Part shown: piece after piece, positions 13,301-23,543 of the stretch | Position numbering within the stretch: the first letter of the stretch is position 1 | How the letters are laid out: each line of letters starts with the position of its first letter | Source: Symsagittifera roscoffensis | Taxonomy: Eukaryota > Xenacoelomorpha > Acoela > Convolutidae | DNA: 64,000 nucleotides | Direction of reading: 5' to 3' | NCBI RefSeq assembly: GCF_963678635.1 | Contig: NC_087064.1 | Location: forward strand, 80,327,526-80,391,525 | Made by a program: the position numbers and the translations under genes | Notes under the pieces: model-generated | Told to the model about the DNA's origin: nothing | Database searches by the model: none | What the model saw: the letters and a program-made list of their open reading frames with translations, nothing else

Positions 13301-16300
13301 CCAGTTTTCTCAAATTGGGTTAATTTTAACATAAAAGTGTCCATCATAAAGTGTTCTACAAATTCAAAGAGCTTTAAGGACATCTATTTTTTTCGAAATT
13401 CAAACGTTGAAACTTTTTGAAAAATAAAGTTTTTTTTTCAGTTTTCTTGCGTTCATTACTCTTTTCCAACTGTCAGTTGGCTATGTTTATTATTATTGTC
13501 AGACTCCTCCAAGTGTCTTTGGCTTTTTTGTATATCTATGTATGTACGAGTGTGGTGGCGTGTAATTTCAGCCTGCTCTTCTGTAGACGTGGGAGTTGCA
13601 GCGGACCCTCATCTGACAGAGCACAATGGCACCGACTCCTATTCGCCCTCTGATCCCCTGAACGGAGGAAGCGACATACACAATAGAAAAGTATGCATTT
13701 CACTCATTTCACTTTCATTGTCAATTCAATGCTGATGCTTATGGTTGTTTGTTTTGTCAGTTAAGCATTTACGGTTGTTTTGTTTTAGAAAAACAAGAAA
13801 AACACAGGAGGATGCAAACATGGACACCAAGTAGACACCTCGAGGCCTATTGGCTAGTTGATTTATTGTTCATTGATTCTTCTAAAAATTAATAATCGCG
13901 TTTAAGTAAATCATTGAAAAATTCAAGTCTATGAATTAACCAATACATGCTCAAAGTGAATCATCTAGATATCTGTAAAATTTTATGAGACACTTGAGTA
14001 TAAAAGGTTGCATTCAAGCGTTTGAGCTTTGAAGTTTTTTTTCAAGCTTCTAGTTTCTGAAATTAAATGAGAAGTTTCTCTTATTTTTGATTCTGGTGTT
14101 ATATGAGTGCCGGGCATCAGGCCGACGGGACTTCCAGTCGAATCTTTAAATTAGGGACTTTGAGCCAAAAAAATTTCTCCAAATTACGAAATATTTTTGA
14201 GCCTTCAAGATCTTTAAGACTGTTTTAAAGAGTTTCGCAATTTCATGATCTTTCTTCTTTACCAGCTATCGGCTTTTTCATAAATTTTGAACCTCTAATT
14301 GATGTTTAGGAGCTAAAAATTATAATATTATTCGAGATTTTTTATTGTGTATAATAATTTCCATTCAAAATGCGGCTGACGTAACAAACGGATGCCATTT
14401 CCAAGTTGTGCATTGTCTGGAATAAAGCTTGTTATTGATTAAACTTGCTTAAATTTTGAAAACTAACATTGTTAAGATGAAAAATGAGCGTTTTGATGTA
14501 CTTGTAAAGTTTAAATTTCGGCCCGAAGTCCCTTCGGCTTGCAGTTATGTCGGCCTGTTGTCCTAGACCCGTGTTGTATATACGGATTGTCAAATAGGAA
14601 GATAAGAAACTAGGTCGAGTGGTGTTATTTTTTCAGGAAAAAGATTTGCATGTTGCACACGCTCAATTGTTTTCGCGAATTGATTTTGATATATTTTTGA
14701 TTCATTTGCAAAATAGAAGACAAATATCAATCTCCAATAACAGAAGTAAAAGTGGTCAGATTAGATTTACAAGCAGAATAAATAAAAACATGTATGCGTC
14801 CAGTTTTTTCAAATTAAACTTATTTAGGTTTCTGATAAGCAGGTGCGAAAATAATTTAAGCTATTTAATTTAGCGGTAACGAGTATATTTGAATGAAAAC
14901 TTTCTTTTTCGCTAGTTTTATGCAGGAAATTGATGGTTTCGAAAATATCTATATCTGCAATTTTTTTTCATGGAAAGACCGTTAAATATTTTCTACCAGT
15001 TTTTTTATAGCGAAATACGCTATTCGGCCTTGGATCATTCGTATACGAGCGCTGATGCCAAAAATTCTGGAAAATAACATATTAAAAAAAAACGTTCTAT
15101 TTTTCATTTACTCAGTGGCATCCAAATTAGTAGTTTGCTGATCAGCGGTTTAAATTAGCTCTATCAGAAGACTGATCTAAAGAGTGTCAATCATAAAAGG
15201 TTCTCTTTGATGGAAATTTTAACTGGTGTTTTTTCCCAATTCGAAATTGGAAAATGCTATAAAAATTAGTCGTTTTTCAAATTCCTGTAGTACATTCAGT
15301 TCAGTTCGTTCACCGGTCAGTTGGCAAAGCTGAAAAACTTAAAATGCGACCCTTCCTGTTAGTGATGCTGTTCATATATGCAGTTGAGTAACCTAAAGGT
15401 TTGATGTTTCAGCTACTGTAGCTTGGATGGTTATTTTTGGCGATGGAATTCACAACTTCATTGATGGCTTAGCAATTGGTTAGTTCTTTTGATCAAATCT
15501 TATCTTATTACAGATGGCATGTAAATCGGAAGTGATTAATTGCTGATTATTTTGATCAAGTCAATTGGGTTGAACGTTGATAAAATAAGGAACTTGCTGT
15601 TTCGGTGAAGCCATGCTACAAAACAAAGGATCTTAAAGAAAAATATTTCTATTGGGATCTTGCCAGGGGAGGATCTAGGATTTTCTCGAGGGGGATTTTC
15701 AAATTGACAAACTTTTGAAGAAAAAAACACTCAACATTGAAGAAAAAACACTGTGCTCTCCTAAACAAGTATACCTTGGTATACCTTTACAATAATTTGA
15801 GGTTGGGTCGGCCAAAAATGGATGCAATAAAATAATAGCAAAGTGGACCTTTAAGTTGGTGAGGGGATCGAATCCCTGACTGCTTCCTCTAAATCCACCC
15901 TTGGGTGTAGTTAGTTTTGCAGTGTCTTTTACACTTTAACAGATATAACGACCCGGCTGTCATGTGTTAGTAGTCTAAAGTGATTATGTTCAGGTGCTGC
16001 CTTCGTGACTAGCACCGTGGCAGGACTGAGTACCTCAGTGGCAGTGATATGTGAGGAACTGCCTCACGAACTAGGAGACTTCGCCATTCTGCTCAATGCA
16101 GGCATGACCTGGAAACAGGCTCTCTTCTACAACTTCCTCTCCGCCACCAGCTGCTTCGCCGGTCTGTTCGTCGGCATTCTGCTGGGAGAACTGGCAGAAG
16201 CTAGCGGCTGGATTTTCGGACTAGCTGGAGGAATGTTCCTCTACATATCTCTAGTCGATATGGTTAGTGTTATTGTTTTTAATTAGCTTCTCTTAAAAGT

Positions 16301-18737
16301 GAATGTTAATAAATCTAAGCTGATCTTGGCATGGAAAAAGAAATTCTTTTGGTTATCTAGCTCACTGACTCATTTCAGTCTGAATTATTTTTTGAAAAAT
16401 TCATGTTTGTTCTCTATTCATCGTTTTCATTAGTTTTCATTTAACAAAATTTTGATTGCATTTGATTATTGAACAAATATTTTACCCAGATAAAACATCT
16501 CCAAGTTTCAAGGATATTCTGAAATTGCTTTTGATTGATTCGGTTCTATTTATACAATTTATTAAGGAGTTTTAATCCCTCTAAGAGCTTCATAAAACAC
16601 ACCTGTTCATTTAAGTGGTTGCAATAAGATTTAACTTAGTGTGATAATGAACTTAAAATATTCAGTTCACGATTTGGTTCGACGTTATCAGTCAAATCAA
16701 TATAAAGGGATCTATATCATGTTTTTTGACATGCTATTGCTGCAATTCTTTTATTGCATTTTCAAAGACTCTTTAACTTTGTTTTCATGTCCACTCAGTT
16801 GAGCCATAATCTAATGGAAAAGACTGTCCGGGGCCGTTCAGCAGTACCGAAAGAAAACGATGCCCAAAAAAAATTTGTTCAAGACTGGAGAAAAAAATAA
16901 GTTGAACAGTGCCGAAATATATTTTTTTTCTTCAACTGTGCCGAAAGCTGAAAAAATAAGTTTGAAAGCTTGAATTATTGCTTATAATAGATAAAACAAC
17001 GTTTTCGATATTTCCACCTTTAAGATTTCTTGATGCATACACTCGTTCAATGCTAATATTTGCTCCTTTTCTTTAATTTTTTTGGTTTCGGTGATAAGTC
17101 TGTTATGGAAGGTTCTCGATAGTTTTTGGATTTTTCTTTGGTTAAAATCGACATTTTTTTTAAATCTAAACATTTTTTCAGTTTTCACATTTGTTCCTGG
17201 TGAGAAATGAAGCTAGGCTATCATACATGTTCCAGACATTTTTAACGATAATGCACGTTGAGCCAGTTTTCTTTCGAAAGACTCAAAAATTTTCGAAATT
17301 TTTTTTTGAATTTTCTGAGTCTGCAACAATAAAAAATATACAATAATTAAAAATTGAACCAAAAAATGAGAACAAAACTTTTAAAAAAGCAGCAACAAGG
17401 TTTTAAAAATCATCTCGCAATGTATACGAATGTAAAATCCTAGAAATAGCAATTGGAGCCGACTTAGTATGAGACGAAAAACAACACAACAGACTAAAAG
17501 CTTTTAAAAAATGAGGCGATAATAGATCAGACGAAAAAATTCTGACATGTTTACTTATGTAATTTCGCATAAATTTGAAATAAAAATTTTATTTGCGGAG
17601 CTTTACATTATATTTCTGCCTCGTTTCGGTTCTGAGGTAGATCGGTTTCGGGTAGCTGGTTGATTGGCAACATTTCATTTCATGCGTAAATTAACCGTAA
17701 TTATCGGAAAGTACAAGTCAACAAAGAATATCGAACTTATATAAACTTCAGTATGTAAAAGCAGAATTCAATGTCATAAAATACGCAAAATGAAAACATA
17801 AATATATCAATTTTAAAAGAGCGACTGAGCAACTTGTGAACTGTGTGTCGATCTTTTATTTTTTTAAAAAATTTTTCACACACTGTTTCGTTCACCGGCA
17901 AATTCATTAGTTACGACCTTGGTTTTTCTCGCTATAAGTTCTAGCAAGAACGCATTACTTGAGATACAGATGAAAAAAATCTAAAAACGTTAAGATCTCA
18001 AGTTTTTGATTTTTCAGTCGTAAAAAGTTCCAAAAAAAAGAGTCCGGCTGTCGGCGAATTCTTTTTTTAAGCTTATTTTCTCATGAAATATTTTCAAATA
18101 TGAAGCTGCTTTTGCTATTGTTTGCTTGTGTTCGAGAAGAAAGCGTCACCTGTGTAAAGAGCCTACTACGGTGCACTTTATCAGATCAGGCTGAATTAAT
18201 ACAACCCAAGTTGCTAATGAAAATGAAAATGGAGCGCTTTGGATTTCCTTACGGCAGAATTTAATGATTTGTTTAAGGACCATTTATTCTTCTCCAATAT
18301 GCTCGACCCTGGAACTGAAAAATGTAGTTAAGATTTCAACAGATGAAGCAATCAATAGATCAAATTTCTCAATCGTCTCTATTCGATGTAAGAGCTATAA
18401 AGTGGGAAAAGTAAGATAGACTGATTCGGTTGTTTAGATGCCAGAGATGTCGGATGCAGCCAGGGAAGACCCCTCAAACCAGCAGGAGAACTCCCATGCG
18501 CAGTTCCAGAAACTTAGGAGCAGTAGTAGTCACGGCCATGCAGACACTTCAGAAGTGGACTTCAAACTGAAAGACAATCATTCGCGTGAACATGTGCCAA
18601 AGAGTTCACGCGGAGAGGAAGACGAAGGAGCTCCGAGTGTGAAGATGTTGATGTTGCAGAGCGGCGGAATGGTTCTAGGATGGGTGCTGATGTTCGTGTT
18701 TGCCAAGTACGGCGAAGTGTTCACGAGGCTGTTCTAG
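1309..18737 (+). CDS. SLC39A8/14: ZIP metal transporter, SLC39A8/SLC39A14 type (spliced gene)
   Basis: This gene encodes a LIV-1 subfamily ZIP transporter that moves divalent metals (Zn, and by family analogy Mn and Fe) into the cytosol. Exons with matching phases are 1309-1367, 1438-1498, 4291-4486, 5175-5344, 7579-7704, 12570-12744, 13572 (or 13587)-13690, 13789-13830, 15413-15478, 15994-16262 and 18438-18737. A small exon between 13830 and 15413 is needed for phase; 14926-14935 would fit. The product would be about 530 residues: signal peptide 1-18, extracellular region to about 105, helix I after WLVGS, a long variable loop with Cys and His, HNFID in helix IV (about 333-337), EELPHE in helix V (about 362-367) and a last helix near the C-terminus. 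The first His of the usual HEXPHE motif is Glu, as in vertebrate ZIP8 and ZIP14. Exon phases make the model strong; the middle loop is least certain. Confidence 0.9.
1438..1498 (+). CDS. SLC39A8/14: ZIP exon 2
   Basis: The acceptor CGTTTAG is followed by 61 nt reading [20 protein letters not shown], then donor GTAAGT. It encodes the start of the mature extracellular domain and ends in phase 0. Confidence 0.75.
2930..3215 (+). mobile_element. tRNA-Met-like SINE composite, copy A
   Basis: Positions 3043-3102 resemble a tRNA: an A box TGGCTGAGTGGTTAGTGCG, an anticodon loop CTCATAA (CAT, methionine) and a degenerate B box. Both the upstream part (about 2945-3040) and the downstream part (to the TTTGCGAAGCGAAGCTTTGC stretch near 3200) are shared with copy B at 6735-7085, so the repeat unit is longer than the tRNA head. 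It lies in ZIP intron 2. Confidence 0.65.
4291..4486 (+). CDS. SLC39A8/14: ZIP exon 3 (extracellular domain)
   Basis: The acceptor AATATTTCAG precedes an open frame starting [14 protein letters not shown]. Two donors are possible, GTGAGC at 4459 and GTTAGT at 4487. Only 4487 gives phase 1, which the next exon requires. The CPALLY-like motif of many LIV-1 proteins is not evident; the region has ALKICLDEE instead. Confidence 0.75.
5175..5344 (+). CDS. SLC39A8/14: ZIP exon 4 (transmembrane helices I-II)
   Basis: The acceptor TTTTAAG at 5168-5174 is required because an in-frame TAA lies at 5171-5173. The exon encodes [20 protein letters not shown] and then [21 protein letters not shown], which closely follows the ZIP helix I and II consensus. 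The donor is GTTACT at 5345, phase 0. Confidence 0.88.
5530..5747. repeat. Inverted repeat, about 90-bp arms
   Basis: The left arm 5530-5620 (ending CCCCTATATAAATAGG) pairs with the right arm 5660-5747, separated by about 39 bp. Arms match imperfectly, with a few mismatches. It lies in the ZIP intron directly before a larger inverted repeat. Confidence 0.75.
5764..6549. repeat. Long inverted repeat, about 360-bp arms, around a tRNA-like repeat
   Basis: Left arm 5764-6122 and right arm 6191-6549 are near-perfect reverse complements with a spacer of about 68 bp. Each arm holds a tRNA-like piece: GGCCTAGATGTAACCCGG, then a Val/Ala-like loop region, then GTTTCGAGTC as B box. The two arms thus look like a SINE-type repeat duplicated head to head. 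In the ZIP pre-mRNA this would fold into a long double-stranded hairpin. Confidence 0.85.
6735..7085 (+). mobile_element. tRNA-Met-like SINE composite, copy B
   Basis: This copy matches copy A over the upstream part (GAACCTCCTTTTTTCCAACC, TTCTCTGCTTTGTTTGTGGC), the tRNA-like head (GTGGCTGTGTGGTTAGTGCG at about 6911) and the tail up to GCGAAACGCAGCTTCACC. It interrupts an older dispersed repeat, whose halves are at about 6590-6715 and 7130-7265. Confidence 0.65.
7579..7704 (+). CDS. SLC39A8/14: ZIP exon 5 (helix III)
   Basis: This 42-codon phase 0/0 exon reads [17 protein letters not shown], then a hydrophobic helix ([17 protein letters not shown]). It continues the HLIPQ of exon 4 as LIPQ-AFN, which matches the LIPEAFGF of ZIP8 and ZIP14. 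Confidence 0.88.
12172..12360 (+). mobile_element. tRNA-derived SINE with 7-bp target duplication
   Basis: The element starts CGTGGTCGAGTGGGTTAGGC (A box) with a B box GCGTTGAATCC about 45 bp on, then a GC-rich body and a 3' tail GGGGGCTAATAAAAA. It is flanked by the direct repeat AAGCATC (12165-12171 and 12361-12367). The loop CTCAACA suggests a leucine-type tRNA source, which is uncertain. GC content well above the flanks marks it as a fairly recent insertion. Confidence 0.8.
12570..12744 (+). CDS. SLC39A8/14: ZIP exon 6 (cytosolic loop)
   Basis: The acceptor TTAACTAG precedes a frame of 58 codons containing [18 protein letters not shown], then donor GTGAGT at 12745 (phase 1). It encodes part of the variable loop between helices III and IV, with His and paired Cys that could bind metal. 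Confidence 0.75.
13572..13690 (+). CDS. SLC39A8/14: ZIP exon 7 (cytosolic loop, two possible acceptors)
   Basis: The frame contains [20 protein letters not shown] and ends at donor GTATGC (13691), phase 0. Two acceptors 15 nt apart (AG at 13570-13571 or 13585-13586) both fit the phase 1 end of exon 6, so the protein may include or lack five residues. Confidence 0.65.
13789..13830 (+). CDS. SLC39A8/14: ZIP exon 8 (short His-containing exon)
   Basis: The acceptor TGTTTTAG is followed by 14 codons reading [14 protein letters not shown] and the donor GTAGAC. HGH is in keeping with ZIP cytosolic loops. The exon ends in phase 0 while the next certain exon needs phase 1, so one more small exon must lie between. 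Confidence 0.6.
14095..14583. repeat. Possible miniature inverted-repeat element
   Basis: CAGGCCGAC and GGGACTTC occur near 14120-14140 and in reverse orientation near 14525-14560, with AT-rich sequence between. The ends are degenerate and no target duplication was found. It lies in the intron between ZIP exon 8 and the helix IV exon. Confidence 0.35.
14926..14935 (+). CDS. SLC39A8/14: Candidate 10-nt ZIP microexon
   Basis: TTTTATGCAG precedes GAAATTGATG, followed by GT. It would add Glu-Ile-Asp and convert phase 0 to the phase 1 needed by the helix IV exon, recalling the Glu-Ile that precedes helix IV in vertebrate ZIP8. The donor (GTTTCG) is weak, so another exon may serve instead. Confidence 0.25.
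15258..15391 (+). other. TATA-like box plus signal-peptide mini-ORF inside ZIP intron
   Basis: TATAAAAA at 15258 is followed by TCAGT motifs near 15296-15305 and an ORF from ATG 15344 to TAA 15389-15391 encoding [15 protein letters not shown]. The hydrophobic leader ends at a GTAACC that could act as a donor at 15388. It could be the first exon of a nested gene or an alternative 5' exon of the ZIP gene, but the TATA to TCAGT spacing of about 40 bp is longer than usual and no second exon was identified. Confidence 0.25.
15413..15478 (+). CDS. SLC39A8/14: ZIP exon with helix IV metal motif
   Basis: The acceptor TGTTTCAG leads into [21 protein letters not shown], the helix IV metal-binding signature HNxxD of ZIP proteins. 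The donor is GTTAGT at 15479, phase 1. Confidence 0.93.
15655..15900. repeat. hAT-like miniature element family, copy 1
   Basis: It starts GGGGAGGATCTAGGATTTTCTCGAGGGGG and ends CTTCCTCTAAATCCACCCTTG. The family recurs at 28060-28425, 31448-31866 and 33985-34170, with ends of the type CAGTAGCGGATTTAGGGGG. No transposase is encoded. Confidence 0.55.
15994..16262 (+). CDS. SLC39A8/14: ZIP exon with helix V motif and helices V-VII
   Basis: The exon starts [15 protein letters not shown] and contains [20 protein letters not shown], the helix V signature with Glu in place of the usual first His. It then encodes two further helices including [12 protein letters not shown]. The donor is GTTAGT at 16263, phase 0. 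This exon and the helix IV exon have higher GC than their introns. Confidence 0.95.
18438..18737 (+). CDS. SLC39A8/14: ZIP terminal exon
   Basis: The acceptor TTGTTTAG leads into [12 protein letters not shown], which continues LVDM as in the MFPEMN of vertebrate homologues. A polar insert with SHGH follows, then the last transmembrane helix ([19 protein letters not shown]) and a TAG stop. The polar insert of about 60 residues is longer than in vertebrate ZIP8 or ZIP14. Confidence 0.92.
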   Translation: MPEMSDAAREDPSNQQENSHAQFQKLRSSSSHGHADTSEVDFKLKDNHSREHVPKSSRGEEDEGAPSVKMLMLQSGGMVLGWVLMFVFAKYGEVFTRLF

Positions 18738-18867
18738 CCGAAATCCCACGATGAACACAAAGATGACAAACAGTCTAATAAACAGACCTGAGCCAAGAAC
18801 AGAGAGACGATCAATGAAATGAAATGAAATGAAGTTAAATTAAGATGTGAGTCTTTTTGAACTACTA

Positions 18868-18873
18868 AATAAA
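18868..18873 (+). terminator. ZIP polyadenylation signal AATAAA
   Basis: AATAAA lies about 130 bp past the TAG stop, after a short (AATGA)n stretch at about 18815-18835 in the 3' UTR. It is the first canonical signal downstream of the stop. Confidence 0.65.
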
Positions 18874-20089
18874 CTCGATCTATCGCTTATTATATTGTTG
18901 TTTCAAAAGCTATAAAAACTAAAAAAAAAACAGTATGTATGATAAAAAAAGTAACCTTTTTCCTTCTGAAGTGTGAGTGTGCTTCTGATATTTGTTAAAA
19001 TCAAAGTATAAATTTGTATAAACTCTTTGATCGTTCCTTGATTTGGGCCTAGATATAAGACTAAGTACAGTCAGAGTAATGAGTAGCGCATTATTGCACG
19101 AGGGTTTTTTATCCACCGCTTCCAAAGCGATAATTGCGAAAATGAATGGCTTCCATTCTCCATTTTTGCTCCAAAGATTTGATTGTGCCAATTTTTGTTT
19201 TCCTTTTTCTGGAGTTTTTCTTGAATGCGTGCTCAAAGCTGAGACTGCTTATAATCGATGCTATCAGTTGTTTGTAAATCTAGTGATTTATTGCTTTTGT
19301 TTTTGTGTCCACCTTGTAAACTTTTTACATCAACCTATACAGCAACGACTTAAAATCAACTAACGCATTGGACAACGGTGCACTGTTTTGGGGAGATCAG
19401 AGTTATATTTCTGAACCGCATTCTGAATCTGGCACAATATTTTAAATATTTAACATCTACAACTTAACTAATGAATACTTTTTTTCGGCTGTTTTGGCAT
19501 TTGATTACAAACCATATCCAGCGCCGTTGTCCTAAAAGCTGCAACAGAATGAAATGCAATTAAGCTAAATGAATTATTAATCGGAGTTTAATTCATCAAT
19601 ACTTTGAAGGCTCAAATCTGTGCAGAAATAAATTGTAAACATCCGTGATGCAAATATTAATTGTTGTGAATGCGGAATATTTTTTTGCACATAATATTTT
19701 TTATTTGTTCAATCTGGGCTTGTAACCGGTAATGTTTTTACTCAAATTGGGTACAAATTTTAGGAGGCCCCACCCTGAGGAATTGGTCTCCTTCTTATAG
19801 TACTATTTTTCGTAGAGGCGACACAGAGCGAAAAAATCAAGTATAAAAACAAGCCGCTTACAAACGGTTAGAAGCTAGTTTCTTGAAATTGCGCTTTAAA
19901 TTGTATTATTAAAAAGACATTGCAAAATAATTTCACCATCGCAGAAAGACGCAAAAAAGAACAAATAAAGCAACAAAATGCGGGAAAAAATCTGAATAAA
20001 AATTCTAAAAAAAAAATAAGACATGAAATAATTGTGGAAGGCGAAGAAAGCTTAATCCCAGCTACAGTTACGGGAAATAGAAGTTAAAC

Positions 20090-20493
20090 TTTTTCTTTGC
20101 AACTTTACAATATAGAGAGTTCAAACTTTGACAAATCGTAGATGAAACTATTTGGAAGGACTTAACCGGGCCAAAGTTAAAGAATCGTAAAATAAGCCAT
20201 ATTTCGAGGAAGATTCAATTCTTTCAATTCTATATTCTGTCGTTTTTTCAAGATAGAGTAAGTGAAGCTCATTATCTTCCGAGAGAGCTGATTTTAGCCC
20301 ATAAATTCAAATTCCTTATTTTGTTTGCAAGGTTATTTCCACAGCAAGATCATCTATAAATTTAGTTATGACTCACAGGCTAGTTTATGCCTTCAAAACG
20401 GTTTTCGACACTTCGACAAAGTCCTTCCAAATAGTTTAATCTAGTTTTTGTCAAAATTTAAACCCTATATCTTAAGTAGTTGGCGAAGAAACG
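20090..20493. repeat. Inverted-repeat miniature element
   Basis: The arm 20090-20165 (AACTATTTGGAAGGACTT at its inner end) pairs with 20418-20493 (AAGTCCTTCCAAATAGTTTA at its inner end), with mismatches. The spacer is about 250 bp. It is probably a non-autonomous DNA transposon. Confidence 0.55.
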
Positions 20494-22329
20494 ACCAAAA
20501 TGTCAAAATAATTCGTTCATTTTCTGGTTCCAATAACAAAACTGCAACTTTGTGTGTTGTGACTGTATAACTAACTATATAGACTCCATCGGACAAAAAC
20601 TATTAAGAGTCGTTGAACGTTTGTTAAGATAGATGATTGTTCTCAAAATTTAATGAGCGCTAAAGCTTAATATTTTTATTAAGAAATTCTAAAACCTGAG
20701 GTTATTCAAACAACAAGTCTGTATTTTTTTCTGTTTCCTTGGTTTCATTGAATCTTTTCCAACTATCTGTTTGCTATGTTCTTTGTTATTTGTTTCAATG
20801 TTGGAAGACGAAAATTGTTAGAAGCTCAACCATCATATTCTTCAAGCTTAGTGTTATATTACGGGTCCTTTTTCAGTCCAATTCGCATATGGAAGTGTGC
20901 ATTTTGGTGGCTCTTTTACGGCATAGTACTAGCACTTAAATAGCACGTGCTTTCCGTTAGGCTTTTTTCGCATTTGATTTCTGGGTGACTAATATTTTGA
21001 ATTGTAAAGTGTCTGTGGCACAGTTTGATAGAAGACTCGACTTCGATGATCGAATACTTAAGCTGGGTTGGCGTCGGGGTAACTAATTTTCACTAACTTA
21101 TTATTTTTGTTTTGCCTTTTTCTTTTTGGCGTTTTCGATGGTGTTCTCAAAGTGCAGAATCGCACATTTTCTGTTTGTTGCTACATCGATTTATTAATTT
21201 GTCCCCAAAAATGGTTAAATCTCTATCCTGTAATCGAAACTAAACAAATGCAACTGCAAAAAAAGCGAATGTGATTATTGCTTGAAAACGCACGAATCAA
21301 TCGAAAGTAACCTGAATTAAATTTTATTTAAAGGTTACCTAACTTCTTTTATAAAACCAGGTTTTTTTTGTTTAACTCGAAAATTTTGTTGTATAAGTTC
21401 TTGCGAAGTTGCTTGCATGGGGCTGTAATTGGTGTAGTTATGCCAATGTCATTGTGTTTGCCTGAGTTTGGCAGCGAAATATAAACGATTTCTTAAAATA
21501 CTATCGAAGCTGAAAATTTGATAGATGAAATAGTGAAAACAAAATTTTTTGTGCTTCTTGGAGTTTGTTAAATGATTGCAATTTTTTGAAAGCAAAGTTT
21601 TGAGACTTTTTGGATTGATATTAGGTATGAAATCAACCGTGAAGTAACGTTTTGCAACCCTATCCAAAAAAAGCTTCTAATGATCTTCTATAGAAATATT
21701 TATAACAAGAAGTTATCCTGACACAACGAATGAAATTTGAAAAAGTTTAAGTGACTATTTCTCAATTTGGATTGACTTAAGACGAAAAAAAAGATAGAAA
21801 TATAGCTTTTTTTGCAAAATTCGGGTCCAAAGTTTTTCCCCAAAATATCAAGTTAAGCTTTTCTTAGTTAATCAGAAGTTACGCTTAAATTTTTGGTTCG
21901 ATTGCTATCAAAATTACAGCGAAGTGCATATAACGTTGCATGTTTTTCACTTGCTTTTTGTGACATTGAAATTCAAGGATTACTCTGCGCTTTTGGCGCA
22001 ATTGTAAAGAAATATTTTTTAAAGAATTTATTTATTAAAAATTAAAGCAAAGAAAACATACAATGCTCATTGAAATTATCCTAACAACGAATGAAAAGTG
22101 AAAAAAGTAAAGTGCCTAATTCAAAAATTGGTTTGACTTTTGACAAAAAAAGATCGCCGTTTATCTTTTTTTTTGCAAAATTTGGGTTCAAATTTTTACC
22201 CCAAAATATCAAGTTAAGTTTTTCTTAGTCAATCAAAAGTTACGCTAAAACTTTTGGTTCGATTGCTATCAAAATTATCGAGAAGTGCGTTTAACGTTGC
22301 ATATTTTTCACTTGCTTTTTGTGACAATC

Positions 22330-22440
22330 AAATTCCAAGATTATTCTGCGCTTTTGGCGCAGTGGTAACACTAATGATAGAGTTGGCAAAGTCCTGGAGT
22401 TCAATTGCAGTCGGAAATCTGTTTTTCTTAAACTAAAAAT
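22330..22440 (+). mobile_element. tRNA-like SINE (third family)
   Basis: GGCGCAGTGGTAACAC is A-box like and GGAGTTCAATTGC is B-box like, about 40 bp apart. A related copy is at 24715-24850 and a partial one near 21950-22010. All three follow the landmark TTTTCACTTGCTTTTTGTGAC or a close variant. Confidence 0.5.
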
Positions 22441-22464
22441 TTCAGCTATTTCATACTATTGTCT

Positions 22465-23340
22465 GTCATCCTTTTTTCTAGGCCTAGTTTACACAACGGG
22501 TGTTTTTTAAGTGTTTCTTTTTTTCTCATTTGCCCAATTCTGTAATAAAGTTCTTAACGGTGCAGGTAGTTGAGTTCCAGATTGTTTTTTAGAATAACTT
22601 CCAATTTTTTGAATTGTTGACCGGAAACAATGTTTTATTTTTTTGTGGGAAGCTCATATTTGCCTCTTTTTTTAGTATGATTCGTCAAGAAACACTGTCA
22701 AAGATGATATAACAATTGATCATATACAAAAGCGATTTAAAAAAAGATGTTCCAATTACATAAAGTCTTGCATGCACTTTGAATTTTGGATATTTCACAT
22801 GGGGCTTTAAATGGTGTAGTTATGCCAGTTTTATTGTGTTTGCCTGAGTTTGGCAGTAAAATCTACAGGATTTCTGAAAATACCATCGAAAACGAAATTT
22901 TTTGTCATCCTTCTTTTTTTAGGCCTAATTTCCCCAGCGGTTTTTTAAATGTTCAACTTGTTTTTCTCATTTGCCCAATGCTCGAATAAACTTTTTAACG
23001 GTGCAAATAGTTGGGTTCCAGATTGTTTTTTAGAATAACTTCCCATTTATTGAATTATGTTGACCGGAAATAACTTTTTTAATTTTTTTTTGTGCGAAGC
23101 TCATCTTTGCTTCTTTTTTAGTATGTTTTGTCAGGAAACACTGTCAAAGATGAATCTAGTTTTTCATATAACAATTGACCATAAACAAAATCGATTTAAA
23201 AAAAAAAGATGTTCCAATTACATAGTCTCACATGCACTTTAAATTTTGGATATTCCACATGGGGCTTTAAATTGTGTAGTTACGCCAGTTTTTTTGTGCT
23301 TGCCTGAGTTTGGCAGCGAATTCTACAGAATTTCTGAAAG
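22465..23340. repeat. Tandem duplication, about 437-bp unit
   Basis: The segment beginning TGTCATCCTTTTTTCTAGGCC near 22467 repeats near 22902. Both copies include CAGATTGTTTTTTAGAATAAC, AGATGTTCCAATTACATA and GTGTTTGCCTGAGTTTGGCAG. Partial further copies lie at about 21415-21480 and 24865-25150. Divergence between copies is moderate. Confidence 0.7.
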
Positions 23341-23543
23341 TACCATCGAAACCAAAATTTATAAAATCTATAAAAAAGTGAAAAAGAAAAGTTGTTCTGC
23401 TTCTTAGAGTTGATTAAATGATTGCAATTTCTGTGATAGCAAAATTTTGAGATTTTTGGATTGATATTCCATTCGAAATCTACGGTCAAGTAACCTTTCG
23501 CAACCCTATACATAAAAAAACTTCTAATGATTTTTAAAGAAAT

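Larger units (their letters stand above)
6590..13490. repeat. Old dispersed repeat family in ZIP introns 5 and 6
   Basis: Diverged copies share the landmarks CTCCACTATCGAACAGCAAAA, AGGTCACGAAAAACGTGATCG and CTTTTCCAACTGTCTGTTGGC. They occur at about 6590-7265 (split by SINE copy B), 8540-9010, 10000-10060, 10470-11030 and 13130-13490, and a fragment lies near 20750. Apart from exon 6 and the SINE at 12172, no coding signal is visible in 7705-13571. Confidence 0.6.
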
